This document shows, in pieces, positions 10,806 through 23,340 of a stretch of DNA of 64,000 nucleotides (position 1 is its first letter; each line of letters opens with the position of its first letter). The DNA comes from Lineus longissimus (Eukaryota > Nemertea > Pilidiophora > Heteronemertea > Lineidae). A program made the position numbers and the translations under genes. The stretch spans positions 3,908,001-3,972,000 of the forward strand of contig NC_088321.1 of assembly GCF_910592395.1 (NCBI RefSeq), read 5' to 3'. Below the pieces are notes generated by a model that saw nothing but the letters and a program-made list of their open reading frames with translations, made no database searches and was not told the DNA's origin.

Positions 10806-12523
10806 TGGTATCATCAATCATACGCAGCGCCATCTGCTATAAGCACCATTAACATTTGCTTTTTAAAGAGGCCTATCAAGCGCTTTGAGCGGCCAGTTAA
10901 TGGTTGGATACTGCGCTATATAAGACTCGTATTATTATTATTATTATATTAAACTGTAAAGCATCACTTGTATTAATTAGCCATATTGCGACGATATTTG
11001 GAATTGGGTACCCAATCTAGTATTTTTATTCTGTGTTCTTCCATGGCTGTCAGTAAACCCAGACACCCAGGATCGTTAGCTGCTTGAGTTTCAACACCTT
11101 TCTTCTTAATTGATCTCTTCTATTATTTTATTATCTCTATCTGTTAAGATGTTTGATCTCTTTTGTAAGCTGCTGCCCTAAACCCTGTCTAGTAATCTTG
11201 TATTGATACAGCTGTGTGCTGATTGGTTGTTTCCTTAATTACCGAGTGCTAGTTGGTTCAGAGCCTATTTACCCATCAGGGGTGAGGGTAATTTAGATGT
11301 TTTGAGCAAGTCCTGGCAGATCCAGAAATCAACTCGTGAAAGGTCTGTTATCCTCACTCTGTAGCTAAACAAGATACTCTCTTGAAAAGCGCCAGAGTTT
11401 TTTGCCCTGTGATGTTTCGGTGTTGTTTGTAAATGAGAAGTTTTGGTGACGTGAGTGATAAATAATGTGAGTAGATATTTTAGTTGGTTTAGTCTTTGGG
11501 TTCGAGTTCAGAGTTGCGACGTTTACGGTGACTAACTATATAAGCCCCTTCACCGCTACAATATAAAGGCTCAACTCTCTCCCGAGGTCAGATTCAGCTA
11601 AAATGCACAATTGGTGATTTCAAAGTCAGTTTTGCATTTAACAATGACCTTTAGTGTTAGAGTTATTGTTAGTCTATAGTCGTTAATCTTGGAGTCTGAT
11701 TAAAAAAGTATTACTATGTGTTTAATAGCTTACGCTAAAACTTGGTTTTATCATATCCAAGTGAAACACTTACACTTATCCTTTCTAAAACACTGGATTT
11801 GAAATCTGGTTATGAGTTAGTTTCAACGCCTAGATTTAGTGTCATCCCACTTCAAAATAAATCGTAGTGTTAAATTAACACCCAGGAATGTGGTTTTAAT
11901 CCCAGCTTGGTGTTACAGTCTCAGAGGAAGTAGTGCAGTGTACTACCACAAACACAAATGCCTTAGGCATTATCACCAACCACAATTCAAAGTTGGTGCT
12001 AGAATCAAGCAGCAAAGATGATATTTGTTCCTTTCCAAGAAGATGGAGCTGGCGTTTTGAATGATGATGGTAATCGACAGCGGAGGAGACCTACCCATGT
12101 ATGACGGGCAGCGGCGTCAACCGAAGAAATTCTGCCCGAGGCAACATCGAAAAAGGCAACAACCACAACGAACCCAAAATCTCTTAGCAAAACACTAGAA
12201 AAGCACATGTTTCTTAGTATCAGTGTTTTTATCTTGGTTTTAGTTTTATGTTAGTTTTACCAGAGATTACACCTGTCCTTAATTAGTTTAAAAACTATTT
12301 TGAAACGGGATTAAGACTAACACCTATTGTTACACTCACACTCAGCATGATTTCATGGTTTAATCAATGGTTTTTGAGTGTAAGATGTGGTGTTTAAACC
12401 ACATCTTAAAACTGTCTTAGAAATCGCCCAATGTAGTCAACTCTTAGTGTGTGTATTATTAAAGATCAATTATACAATAACCATCCTCCTCATTTCATAT
12501 AAGATCGACAAAAGAATACAACA
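10806..12523 (+). repeat. 3' LTR of the gypsy element, enlarged
   Basis: Starts TGGTATCATC and ends AATACAACA. Homology to the 5' LTR is broken into four pieces: about 10820-10856, 10951-10987, 11582-11602 and 12433-12523. The intervening DNA includes an L2/SINE-like tail (10860-10952), about 600 bp with TATA-like elements (CTATATAAGCCCC, CAATATAAAGGC at about 11530-11568), and about 830 bp ending near 12430. Either the extra segments were inserted here or the 5' LTR lost them; the TATA-like block suggests part is original LTR promoter sequence. Confidence 0.6.
10860..10952 (+). mobile_element. L2-type LINE or SINE 3' tail
   Basis: AAGCGCTTTGAGCGGCC followed by GGTTGGATACTGCGCTATAT and an ATT trinucleotide tail. 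This 'AGCGCTTTGAG ... GCGCTATATAA' arrangement with a short tandem tail is typical of L2-clade LINE 3' ends and SINEs that share them. It interrupts the 3' LTR; ATTAAC/ATTAAAC flanks may be the target-site duplication. Confidence 0.65.
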
Positions 12524-13280
12524 AACAACTCTACTCAAGCGAAATTGTGTTTTCTAAGAGGCAACGCAGACAACAAATGAACAAAGCGAAAAAAACAGAC
12601 GACGGCGCGATGGAAAAGAAAATAAGGACGAAAGCTATGGAAACCCCAACAAAACACTCAGGTGAGTGAAACAAGTGTTACAGCTAAGTTGTAGCAAACG
12701 TCAGAAATGAAACTCGACAACAAAGTGAATATACAGGCATGACAAGCAGCAAAACTAATTAAAGTCAAAATCTTCCTCTACTCGCTGAAGCACGAGCTGT
12801 GGATGGCCAACAATACTAAAAAGTGAAAGGAGAGTATGTAATGTTTGTGTTGGCATGTACTTTTTTTCTTATTTTGCACTACATGTATACTTCGAGTCGA
12901 AATCGTCCTTTTCGCTGATGCATTAAAGCTGGCCATTTCCACATACTAAAGTGAAAGGATAGTCCGTGTATACAACTACATGTAATTACTTTCATTTTGC
13001 AGACAGGTGATGCACTCTGGAAAGGGTTATCTCTATTGCATGAAGTGATTCATACATGTAGCAATCCTCCAATTCTTTGCATGAGAAAGTGATGTCGACG
13101 AGGAGCCTAAACCACTGGAGCCAGCAAAACGCCGAAAGACAAACAGTAGTCTTGGGCAGACTATTGATTTCATGCAGAAAACCGAGACGAATAAAGACTA
13201 TAGTAAATGATTTTACTTCAGTTTTGTACAGAAAGGCCTAGTGTAAATGTACATGGGGTTTTCAGTAAAAGCAATTGCTA
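12524..13280 (+). other. Possible remnant exons, unidentified
   Basis: Two short lysine/arginine-rich open stretches are visible. One at about 12550-12660 ends before GTGAGTG, a good donor site. The other, at about 13095-13208, contains EEPKPLEPAKRRKTN and ends at a TGA. They could be exons of an unrecognised small nuclear protein gene, but codon evidence and a homologue are lacking. Confidence 0.2.
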
Positions 13281-16200
13281 GTCTTTATTCATATCACCCC
13301 ATGACTTTGGGAGAGAGATCTGCAGTTGAATAAAAAGCAGTTTGAACTCGACGAAATGAATTCAAGTAAAAACGGGAGGAGTGGCTTTGACGAATGGAAC
13401 CTAAAAGGGAGGAAAACAACTTTTGATTCTCTATGTTGAAAAAAGTTCGTAATGGACAAGTAGGCTGATTTGGCCCTGCCCTGTGCGGTCAAGTAGACCA
13501 GGTCATCGCTTTAAGGGCTTGTTAAAGCAAGAAATTACACTGATCTCCCATTGATGACCAATGCACATTTTCTTGCTGGAAACTGCAACATCTGCAGACA
13601 ACTCCTCGACATCGTTTGGAATCAAAAGTAGGCAGCAGTCTGTTTCGTCACCCTCTATTGAAAATCTACTGAAACGATGTTGTTTCCGGCATGGTAGCCC
13701 GGTTTTCTCACAGAGTGGATAAGTGTCTGGATGAGGATGTTGCCCAAACCTGTGGTCGATTACATCTTTGAATGTAGAATGACTGAATTCGCAATCGGTG
13801 CATACGAACGTGTTACGTGGATGGAATGACCGAAATACAAAATAAAGGAAAATATAGTTGTCAATGATTTAGTTTTGTAAATAATTCCGTATGTGGAGCG
13901 TCGGGGGAAAGATATTTAGCCAAACAGATTTGCAAATTTTGCAGGCTGTGGCGTCAAAAACACCATCGTGCAATAATTATTCTATCACTACAAGTGTAAC
14001 CATAGCGGACAGTCATGACAGTGCACACAGGTTACCATCGTGGACAGTCTGCCTGTGGCTGACGATTTGGACTTTATGATATTAGTTTTAGATTCAGTTT
14101 GAAATTTCGATATTTGATTAATTGGTATCAAGTCTGTGTTTTATAAATGAACAGTAAAGCATTTACTTCCGGGATCCTTGAGAATAAGATTTTCCGGGCA
14201 ATACACTTGGGTTAAATACATTGTAAATAGAGCCTAATTGGATCGGTCAGATCAAGGAAGTTTGTGTTGGATTGAGGAATTCAAGTTCTTATGGTTCGTG
14301 GGTGGAGAGAAATTGTATATTGCCATAGTAATGAAAGACATATTCTATCAATTGTGTTGCTAGGCTTGGCGGCACATCGTAAAGAATGCTTTGGACTTTC
14401 CTTCTGCTGCCTCTTGTGTAGGCGGATAACTTCCGTTCTAAGTAATAAGTAATTTGCTGTAATCTTTACCGATGAGCAATTGTACGATTGTAACCCCTTG
14501 GTGGTCCTGAACGGAAGAGGGCCTGGTCTCTCCGAATCTCGCCCACTCACGCCCACGCTTCGCATCAAATAGGAATCTCGATTTGAAGTATTCAGTGTAA
14601 AGGTAGATTCTGAAGTGTAAGGATTTCACTTCTTCATTCAAGTGTCGGACACCGGAATAGAGCTCGGAACAGCAGAAAATTTCATCCGTCTTCATGTTAA
14701 CAGGATGCAACACAGGCTTTGACTAAACAAAGGTCCCAAGCATGGTTTTTGCCGTTAGAAAAAAGTCTACATCACAGGTAACTAGACATAATTCTGTAGG
14801 GCTTTTGAATGTTAGAGTAACAAGGCCCTAATAAAGCACTTTGAAAAAGTTGTGCTTGGAAAAAACACACGTCAGATAAGAGCGATGAATTAAAGAGATG
14901 GATGGAACATGGTGAAATGAAATACATGCCGTTGGGACAATAGTAGGCAAGATCTTTCCAGTTGTAAAACTCGACTTGATGTTTAGATATACAATATGAT
15001 AATCACAAGATTTTTGTGAGCGCAGATAGATGGTAGTGGGAGAAGAACAACTGACTCCTCAGCTTTAACAGCGTTCGAGATCGATCAAGTGTCTTTTCCC
15101 TGGAAAGAAATTCTAAACAGACAATAACGACTCCCTTCCGTGGTATAACGTCGTTCAACTATTAGAAAAGATGACTGCCCTCGGGACGAAATCACTGCTG
15201 TACATAAGCTACCCGAAACAAAGTACCACCGCTCAAGAGTTAGCTATGACAGGACACTATGGAACGATGTCATCAAAAAGGCGAATAGCTTGTACGGTAC
15301 AGAATCACCATGCTGGTCAATATGCCTACAAAATACTATAGCGCTGGCAGGGCGCAATCTTTGGTTTATCGCGAAAGTTTTGTTCTTGTGCCTCAGTCTC
15401 ATCTCAAACTAACTTTGGTAGAGGACTTCTGTGATAAACAAAAGTGCGAACTGTAAGTTTCGTAATTGGTATGACGCTAAGGAGGAGCCATCCCGTTCCC
15501 GTCGCCGAACGAATTAGACGAAGTTATATTCATTTGTTGAACACGGTTGCTATATACAATATACGCTTAGTGTCACCTGAATGCTGAAAACCTCTTTTAC
15601 GACCCACGAGGACAATGCGTAGCACCAAGGGATATCCTTTTTGCCATAAGCAACCAGACGCAGATCCACACGAGATTAAGCCAGACAGGTAATGCCAGAT
15701 TTTTAAAGTCCAAATTTAACCATAATTATTGGATGCATAATCAATATAGAAAGGAAGAAAAAAAAGAAGCATTTCACGTACTTTGCCAGCTTTCCACCAC
15801 AGTACTGCTCTCATATCTATAGTTCCATATAGTAAACAATATTAGAAAGGATGTTGTTTAAAATTGTTTCAGTCAAGAAGATTTCAATTAAGATTTATAA
15901 GGCAAGTTGATATTCATTTAGTTCCAATGTTCCAGGTCGTTCTATATTTGCACGACGAAGAAAAGACTTGAGCACGAAGTGATGGAGGCCGGTCATGTCG
16001 ACACGACTAGGAACAGTCTAGTAAACTGCACGAATATCTTGCATGGTCCACTTCAGACAAGAACAATGATATCCGAGGTATGATCAGGCAACCTGTGAAT
16101 CTTTTGCATTTATTCTCCGAGTAAATGCCTAAAACAGTTATAAGGTTCTTTCAAGTGATGTCCATGCAATTTTTTTGCTGATCGGGGTAACATGTTTACA

Positions 16201-19009
16201 GAGCAAAGACGGATTATTTTTTTGAAATTGCTATTTGTTTTATGTACAGAAATCACATCTTTGATTGAAAGGAATGAGGTCAAGGCCAACAAAAAAGAAG
16301 GGCAGGCTTCTCGATCTGGACCTAATGCTGCAGCCAGAGGAGCACAGCCTTTACTTAAAATCCGTTATCGCATCAATGAATCTCAAATACCAGCGCACAA
16401 ACGTTTCGGGATCTAAGATCCATGTAATCCAAGGACAATGATATGCAATAACAGCCTCATCCTAATTCATTGCGCCTCCGCCAATTCCTGACGCAAGGCT
16501 GGATTGAAGCTGTTATATACACGTCGGACAAATACTTATGTATTATCATATCGCTTCGTTTATTCGTTATCTTTCGTTTATTTACGTTACAGACGATTTG
16601 ATGCAACTTTCACAAAACATAAAACATTTTGCGATCGTGCATAAATTCGTTGGTCCCGATTCACACGGGCCGTGGTGACGAAAACGACCAAAGACAGGAT
16701 GTGACATTCACTATCACAACAGTAGCTACGTTTTCAATACGTTGACCGGATCGATCGACCACCAAAATATCTCGAAATCGCGCAGGGAGGCTTGTGGTTT
16801 TCCCAGACTGATGCAATAAATGATTACCGTACATTAACACTACCATCCCCTGTCAACCAACGTATTAGCAAAATTGTCGCTTTTTGAAAAGTAACGAAGA
16901 ATGCATTATCATTGATCATGCAGAACTTTATGGATGGTTGCCGAAATATCAAATTCCTTGAAGTGCTGTTTGCCGCAATTGTGTGAAACGTATCTTTACT
17001 GTAAACACTCTAAATAACCCTTGAATTTTGGCAAATGGGCAACGGCTCTCTACGAGGTATTTGCCAGAAAATTTGGTAGGTTTCATACAAAAGATCAAGG
17101 CAGAATATCCAAATCATGTTTTATTAAAGACGTAAATGGGTACAGAATCAACATACTGGGAACATACCCTCTTGTGGTAGTTCATCAGGCTGCTTCTCAT
17201 TTAAATGTCTTCTGACAACCTTTACACGAGTAAAAATGGTCCTGATGAAGGCCATGCTCATATATTGGTTACTCAGGTTACGTTAAGAGATGAGCTTGTT
17301 TCAGCAGACATTGCACACATACTCTTTGCTCCTGTTGGCATCGGGTGTCCTACAAAAGAAGAAATAGACAGTGATCAAGCAATTGATATTTAGCAAGTAG
17401 TTTTAGGCTGACCTAGAGGAGTTGGGGTCATATAAATTTAATACGTCTGAATGATGAAGAATCTAATTCCTGATATGTCTTCCTTTAGAGCAGCATTTTT
17501 ATATCAATATGAAATAAAATAACTCACCTGCTGTGTCGTATTTATGGGAATCCATGTTTGTCTTGTTGGTAAACGATCTGTCACAGACCGGGCACTTGTG
17601 GCGCTGGATGTAGATGGACCATCAACATAATCCTCATTATTTGGACTTCTTTGCCCTGATCCTCTGTGGCATTTGGTGACATATTCTCGACCTTCTTGCC
17701 GTGGTGCTTCGATGAGGTGGTGATGAAGTCCTTATTTCTCTTCTTATCTTCATATTTAACCAGTCGATAGATATGATCGATAGATATGATTGCCATAGAA
17801 CAATGCTATTTGGATAAGTTTTGGAAACAAGGAAACGGGGGTATGAAAATAAAAATTGAAAGATGATTTTTTTTCCTACGTTTTTAAAAATCACCCGATT
17901 TCAATATTTTATGTCAATTCATATTCTTTGATATTTATTAAGTACTTTTACCCAATTTTTTATCTGAAATACACAATTTAAGCCAGTTCCCATTGTATTT
18001 TCTTTATATAATTTTGTGTCTGAATATCTTTGAATTCTTCAACCCATAACACTGAGGTGCGGAAATTTAGGAAGAAAATGCAAAAAACTAAAGAATAATG
18101 TTAATATTTCTTGATTTTTGGAATGGGAATGAGATCAACAATATTTTGAGATTGTGATGCTGCAAGAAATTTTGAAATCGGATGATTTTTCATTAGAAAA
18201 AATTACACATTTTTGAATAATATCAGTTTTTTTCATTTCCCCTTTTTCAAAAAATAAACAGACATTGTTCTAAGACAACATATTTATCGATAAAAGTTAG
18301 AAACGTGAAATGCGTAGCTCTTTCGGTTAAGGAGGCATTCTTGTGTATTTGGGGTCTTTTTTAATACTTTTAAACGCTAATATGTTTTGCATGTGGAGGA
18401 GCCAAGCCCGCTGGGGCAGATGTGGGCCTCACGATAGGTTCATGCAGTGCCCGCAGGGGGCTAAGCGTATTAACTGTTTGTCTTGCCGTTCCCGCGAGCG
18501 CATAAGACACAACTTCATATAGTCGCTTTTATATGAAAATACCTCAGTTGTGTCCCAGGCGGGGGCAGGTCGGAAGAGGTCGGGAAAAAAACAACAGAAG
18601 ACCAGTCCTGGCCCCGACGTTATCATGCACACACTCACCTACACCATATGAAAGTACATGGGCTGTAACATAGGCCTGAGCAAATAGATATTCTAAGTGG
18701 GAATGTTTTGGCGAAAAATGAATTTGTGCAATAGTAATTCCCATGGCATAATCTGAAGGATTGCTTGAGAGATGTAGGTCACAAACGCCCAATATTCAAA
18801 ATTGCCTTTTTAAAATAGCAGTTGTCAAACTCCTAGTAAGCCCCTGCAACCACTTTAGGCAAAGGATACATGTAGAACTTACAATGGAGGAGGTCGACCT
18901 AAAATACGCCCGACTGACCGCGGTTCTAAAATCTAACGGAATGCGGCAGGACAACTCTATGCTCCACTAGAAAAGCTTAACAACTCCAGAGTATTTTTGT
19001 TATGCTTGT
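13281..19009. other. Long stretch without recognisable genes
   Basis: Scanned on both strands. Short open frames at 14281-14713 (minus), 15160-15420 (plus), 17021-17215 and 17205-17393 (plus) have amino-acid composition that could be coding, but none shows a family motif, and the two near 17.2 kb overlap in different frames. No terminal inverted repeats or tandem arrays stood out. AT-rich throughout, especially 17.8-18.3 kb. Confidence 0.4.
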
Positions 19010-19149
19010 TGCGGAACAAAGATGGCGGACGGCGTTACACGGACTGAAAATCTGCTCCGATTTTAACTCCCATTTTCCGGATTTAGCCGATAGTAAGTGT
19101 CTCAAACTTGACGAAAATAACAGTGAACTTGTTGTCTTTCGACTACAAT

Positions 19150-20042
19150 ATGCCAGGCCAAAATTCTGCACAGCCGGATAAGAAAAAAGCCCGTGCGAAT
19201 TCTGCCGGTAACGTTTTGCCATTGGGCCAAATCCGTACCAGTACCCCAGCACATACATCATGTACAAGTACAGTGCATTCGACACGGAATGCCATGCCGC
19301 GCCCAGTAGGCCCTGCCGCAATGCCCGGACAACAAGCTGCTCAACCACCCGTGACGTACATGACCACGACGGTGCCCAATCAATGGTTGGCGGATATTCA
19401 GGCAAAATTAAGCGATATACAATCGAAGTTCAGCAAACTTGATTCAATCGAACAAAAAACGCGGGACCTTTCCCTTGATGTCAGACGGCTGAACAAAACC
19501 CTTGTAGAATATGAAAAAACAACGAAGTTTGTGAGTGAAAGCTTTGATAGTGTAAAGGACAGCCTGAAAGAGACCAACCATGAAATCAGACAACTGCGTA
19601 AGGACAACGAGGCACTAAATAGCGAAATCACAGACTTGCAGTGTAGGTCTATGATTGACAACCTGTTATTCAAAAACATTGAGGAAACTGGTGGCGAAAA
19701 CACCGAGGAAGTGATACAGAATTTCATTCGTAAGGAAATACGTGTAAGTGATGAGGTAAACATCGAGGTGGCGCACAGGTACGGAAGGGGTGGCGGGGCG
19801 GACCCCGGCCCATTGTGGTGAAGTTCTGCTCTCGAAAGGACAAGTCCAAAGTAAAGAGCAATACCAGAAACCTGAAGGACACGAGGTACCAAGTTCACGA
19901 ACAATTCCCTAAAATCGTAAATGACAGGCGGAAAATACTTTTCCAATACTTGAAAAAGGCTAAAGCGGATGGGAGGCGGACGCCCCTTAATAGAGACGTG
20001 TTATTTGTCGACGGCAGGAATACGATGTCTCTGATTGGTTAA
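19150..20042 (+). pseudogene. L1-type ORF1 (RNA-binding protein), frameshifted
   Basis: The ATG at 19150 starts an N-terminal basic and low-complexity region (about 85 residues), followed by a heptad-rich coiled coil (about 85-175, e.g. LSDIQSKFSKLDSIEQKTRD). Then come the RRM-like and C-terminal motifs of L1 ORF1p: NLLFKNIEETGGEN, VNIEVAHRYG, then in another frame IVKFCSRKDK, FPKIVNDRRK and DVLFVDGRN. The shift lies around 19790-19815, in a GGGGCGG-rich stretch. The family forms trimers that coat LINE RNA. A stop at 20040-20042 ends the second frame where the hairpin element begins. Confidence 0.75.
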
Positions 20043-20275
20043 ATAAGTGCGCCGCGAAGGTCTCCCGCGAAATTTGCATAAGTCCCCCGCAAATCGTGCA
20101 GAAGACTCCCGCGAAAATACCTCTGCCGCAAAATTCAAACCGTCCTTGGCTCCTGATTGGTTTAAATTGGGTCACGCGGCGAGATTTTCACGGCGCATTC
20201 TTTTGCGGCGTGTTTTTAGCGGGGCATTGTTGCGGCGCATCATTCGCGGGACGCCTTTGCGGTGCAAGTAATTAA
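20035..20275. mobile_element. Palindromic element between the LINE ORFs
   Basis: The left end (about 20046: GCGCCGCGAAGGTCTCCCGCGAA) mirrors the right end (about 20240-20268: TTCGCGGGACGCCTTTGCGGTGC). Internally GCCGC/GCGGC and CCCGCGAA/TTCGCGGG alternate, and CTGATTGGTT occurs twice. GC content is well above that of the flanks. This fits a small foldback element inserted into the LINE. Confidence 0.5.
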
Positions 20276-20452
20276 TCGGCCGATGTATTCTGATTTATGT
20301 CCCCTCCCGCCTACCATAGACGTTAAGATAGCGAAGACGTATGAGCCAGCCCATGGTATCAGGCAACGGGTGTTGGCCTGCGTGATGCTCCAAACCGACA
20401 AGGAGTAGAAATGGAGGCGAACAAATAGGATGCCGAGGGTGGACAGTGTGTT

Positions 20453-21480
20453 AAAATATTGAGTATAAATGTGTGCGGACTGAAAAATCGGTTGCAACAT
20501 GACGATTTCGTTGAATATATCAAAAACTTTGACGTTTTAGCATTCCAGGAAACAAAGAGAGATGAGGTTGATACGGAGACATTGAGGGACATTTTCCCAG
20601 GTATTGATTTTGATTGCTTCCCTAACCACAGGAAAACACTTTCCACGTACAGGTCTGGTGGTACAGCAGTATGTTTTAGAAGTTATTTGCGTCAATAAAT
20701 TACACCACTTAAACATGATGATTCGAACCCCCAGTGGTTTCATGTAAAGAATGGCGTTATTCTTGAAATGGACTGTATTCTTGCCACTGTTTATATTCCC
20801 CCGGAGACCTCAAGGTATTCGAATATTGAAATATTTGATAGCATTGAACAAGAGCTTTTAGCTAAGGCAACATTTCTTTCTCCTTATATCTTTTTGGGTG
20901 ATTTTAATGCTTATACTTCAACTGTATCCGAGTTTGACATACTTGAAAATGATGCCAATGAAACCGACATATACGGAGAGTTACGAAACGGTGTGGAAGG
21001 TATCCCACCACGGGCGTCCATGGATCAACATAATTTGAATAACTATGGTAGAAAGCTTTTGCAGTTTAGTTGTGTAAAAATTCTAATCTTGTTATCTTGA
21101 ACGGCCGTTACGGACAAGATATAGGTGTGGGCGCTTTGACCTGTAAACGTGGCTCGGTGGTAGATTGTGTATTCACTTCGGTGCCCCTTATACAATCGAT
21201 AGTAGACTTTTCAATCGAACCATTTGATCCACTCTTCTCTGACGTGCATTCACCCGTTTCTGTACATTTTCATGGTCACGTGAATCAAAACCACCTTTTG
21301 TATAATCAGGAAAATGTAAATATTGATAAAGAGGGCGCAGCCGACCCAAGAGCGTAGAGACCCTAAGGAAAGGACGGCACTAACTACAGGGGCATCACTA
21401 TTTTAAGTTGCCTAGTGTTCACAAGTATTTTGAATAAAAGGTTGTATTCTTACTGTGAGGCCAATAGAGTGATACATGCA
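20453..21480 (+). pseudogene. L1-type ORF2: endonuclease with deleted reverse transcriptase
   Basis: Exonuclease-endonuclease-phosphatase motifs appear in the right order: SINVCGLKN (metal-binding N), VLAFQETKRD (catalytic E), TVYIPPETSRY, FLGDFNAYT (D and N) and FSDVHSP (D and H near the end). Frame changes occur near 20697 and 21085. After about 21357 the sequence jumps to NYRGITILSCLVFTSILN, the start of the reverse-transcriptase palm-finger region, and then decays. The endonuclease nicks target DNA to prime reverse transcription. No complete polymerase is left. Confidence 0.8.
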
Positions 21481-21737
21481 AACCAGTTCTCGACCAAATG
21501 TAATAAAAATAAAAAGTTTGTTTCAAAGTAAAAATCATGTAAAACTAGCCAAATTCCTCTTGGCGTGTCGCAGATTGTTTAATCTAGCTTAGCCGATTCA
21601 TTTACCTTGTGTCCACCCTTGACCCTGTACCATCATGCATAATTACATGCATAATTACTGTTAGGTTTTTCTTCTCTGTACTTTTTTTAAAAGTGGAGAA
21701 TAAATTGAATTGAAAATTGAATTGAATTGAATTGAGG

Positions 21738-23340
21738 GTCTTGCTGTGCGCTCAGGCTTTAGTATTATATCACCATTTTATTTATATGTATTTTCGTAGT
21801 GTGCATGTATGCGTATACATGGTTGGATAGAGTGAAAGCGTTTCATCGCATCAATTTCACTATTACCATTTGCCACATCGATTTTTCATTGTTTTCAATA
21901 AACTTCGTAAAAAGCGGATTAAATTTCCGCAGATGCGATGATTTTCGCATTACAATAAAGCATTGTGTTGAATTATATCAAAATGGCACTCCTATAAATG
22001 CCGCGTCATCTCACGGCAGCTCCGGAACGCCACATTATCATTTGCACTAAGTCGCTCAACTTGGCGAGATGCATTTTGAAACGGCCATTGCCTGACGCGT
22101 TGCGATTTTGTCATTGTCAGATTCCACTATGGAAGAGTGATCGAGGAGTCCCATTATATGTATATGGTACCGCGGGATCTCAAGCGGGATATAGGCCGTC
22201 CTTTTTACGTTATGAGACGAATTTTCAATTTACTTCAATTGGGTCTGTCTACCTATCAATCCCTCATCTGAACATGAAAACATACCAGGCATCGATCAAT
22301 CCCTGATGATCAGATCACGGAAAGCCGCATGTACGTAATTAAATCAATGCACTTAAATGTTGATAACACTAGCCTTTTGTACGTACATTGGGGAATTTGA
22401 GAAATATCACGTGGTACTGGAAACGTGGTACTTCTCACAAACCTGATGCCCGCCTGATAAACGCCAAAATATACTCTCTGAAATATCGCAACATACCTGC
22501 ATCATAACGCCTGCATTATCCACCAAAATGCACAGTCTACAATGTTATCGACCAGAGAGTACTAAAATATCACTCTTACTAATACACCTCACAAGCATGA
22601 CAAATCAGACTTGACAGGCTGAGAAATAATCCGTACCAACAAAAATATGTAAGGCGAGCATGTTGACAATAACTAATTCAAAACATGTATACAACCCAAT
22701 TAATATCTGTCAAAATATTTTTTCTTTGTTTTCGCGGCTTCACTTCCCAAGTACAAATTGTTTTTAACGGTTAGGTTGAAATACAAGCCATACTTCTTCA
22801 TTAGTCGATCAGCAATATGAAAATTTTGCCGCAGGGAAAACAGTAGCCATAGAAATTGAAATGCGATGTTGAGAATATAAAACATAAAATATTACGCTTA
22901 CAGTTTCAGGGGAAAAATATGATTCGTTTACGCGAAAAAAAGTGATGTTCAATTCATGGTTAGGCTTATCTCTCAATAATATCGATGCATCCAACCCCGG
23001 GCGCACTCATTATATGTACTTGTGCCTTTGTATCATGATTGGCCCTAGGTATTTGAAAAATACGTCTTTGTGAGTGGCGGCATGCTACAAATACTGGTAG
23101 TAGGTTTTGCGAATTCACGCCGGCGATGCAATAACGAGATTTTTACATCAAAATGTGCATAAATGTGACTAAAACTTCGCTCCGATCAGCAGGTCCAATT
23201 GTCGCAACGGCGAGCGATTGAGTGAAATTAAGGCCGGGCAAGTGAAAAAATGCCGGGCAATGCATGTCTTCTTAGGGGAGATGAAACATTATTCGTGATT
23301 GTTACATGAACGCCATGTCTCAATTGTGTAATTACGACCT
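21738..23340. other. No recognisable gene or element
   Basis: AT-rich DNA after the LINE tail. Short open frames at 21799-22306 have no family motif. No clear repeats seen. Confidence 0.4.

Larger units (their letters stand above)
5618..12523 (+). mobile_element. Degenerate Ty3/gypsy LTR retrotransposon
   Basis: A full-length but inactive LTR retrotransposon about 6.9 kb long. The order is 5' LTR, primer binding site, gag-type CCHC knuckle, protease/RT/RNase H/integrase remnants, polypurine tract and 3' LTR, all on the plus strand. The pol order (RT, RNase H, then integrase) is that of Ty3/gypsy rather than Ty1/copia. Coding frames are cut by many stops and frameshifts, so it is dead. No matching target-site duplication was found just outside the LTRs (TCTTG on the left, AACAA on the right), consistent with age or with rearrangement. 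The 3' LTR is interrupted by later insertions. Confidence 0.8.
19010..21737 (+). mobile_element. Broken L1/Tx1-like non-LTR retrotransposon
   Basis: A LINE with the L1 layout. It has a GC-richer 5' leader (AAAGATGGCGGACGG at about 19017), an ORF1 with a coiled coil and Transposase_22-type RNA-binding part, an ORF2 beginning with an apurinic-type endonuclease, a short reverse-transcriptase scrap, and a 3' tail of AATTG pentamers (about 21700-21735). Most of the reverse transcriptase is missing, so ORF2 suffered a large internal deletion between about 21357 and 21382 and again after 21480. A palindromic element lies between the ORFs. Non-functional. Confidence 0.8.

Noticed and set aside
12005-12208. 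Short frames inside the enlarged 3' LTR
   Set aside because: Lie within inserted or LTR DNA and have no motif.
17021-17393. Two overlapping plus-strand frames with coding-like composition
   Set aside because: Could be a frameshifted gene fragment, but no family motif was recognised.
19398-19946. 182-aa minus-strand frame
   Set aside because: Antisense shadow of the LINE ORF1 coiled coil.
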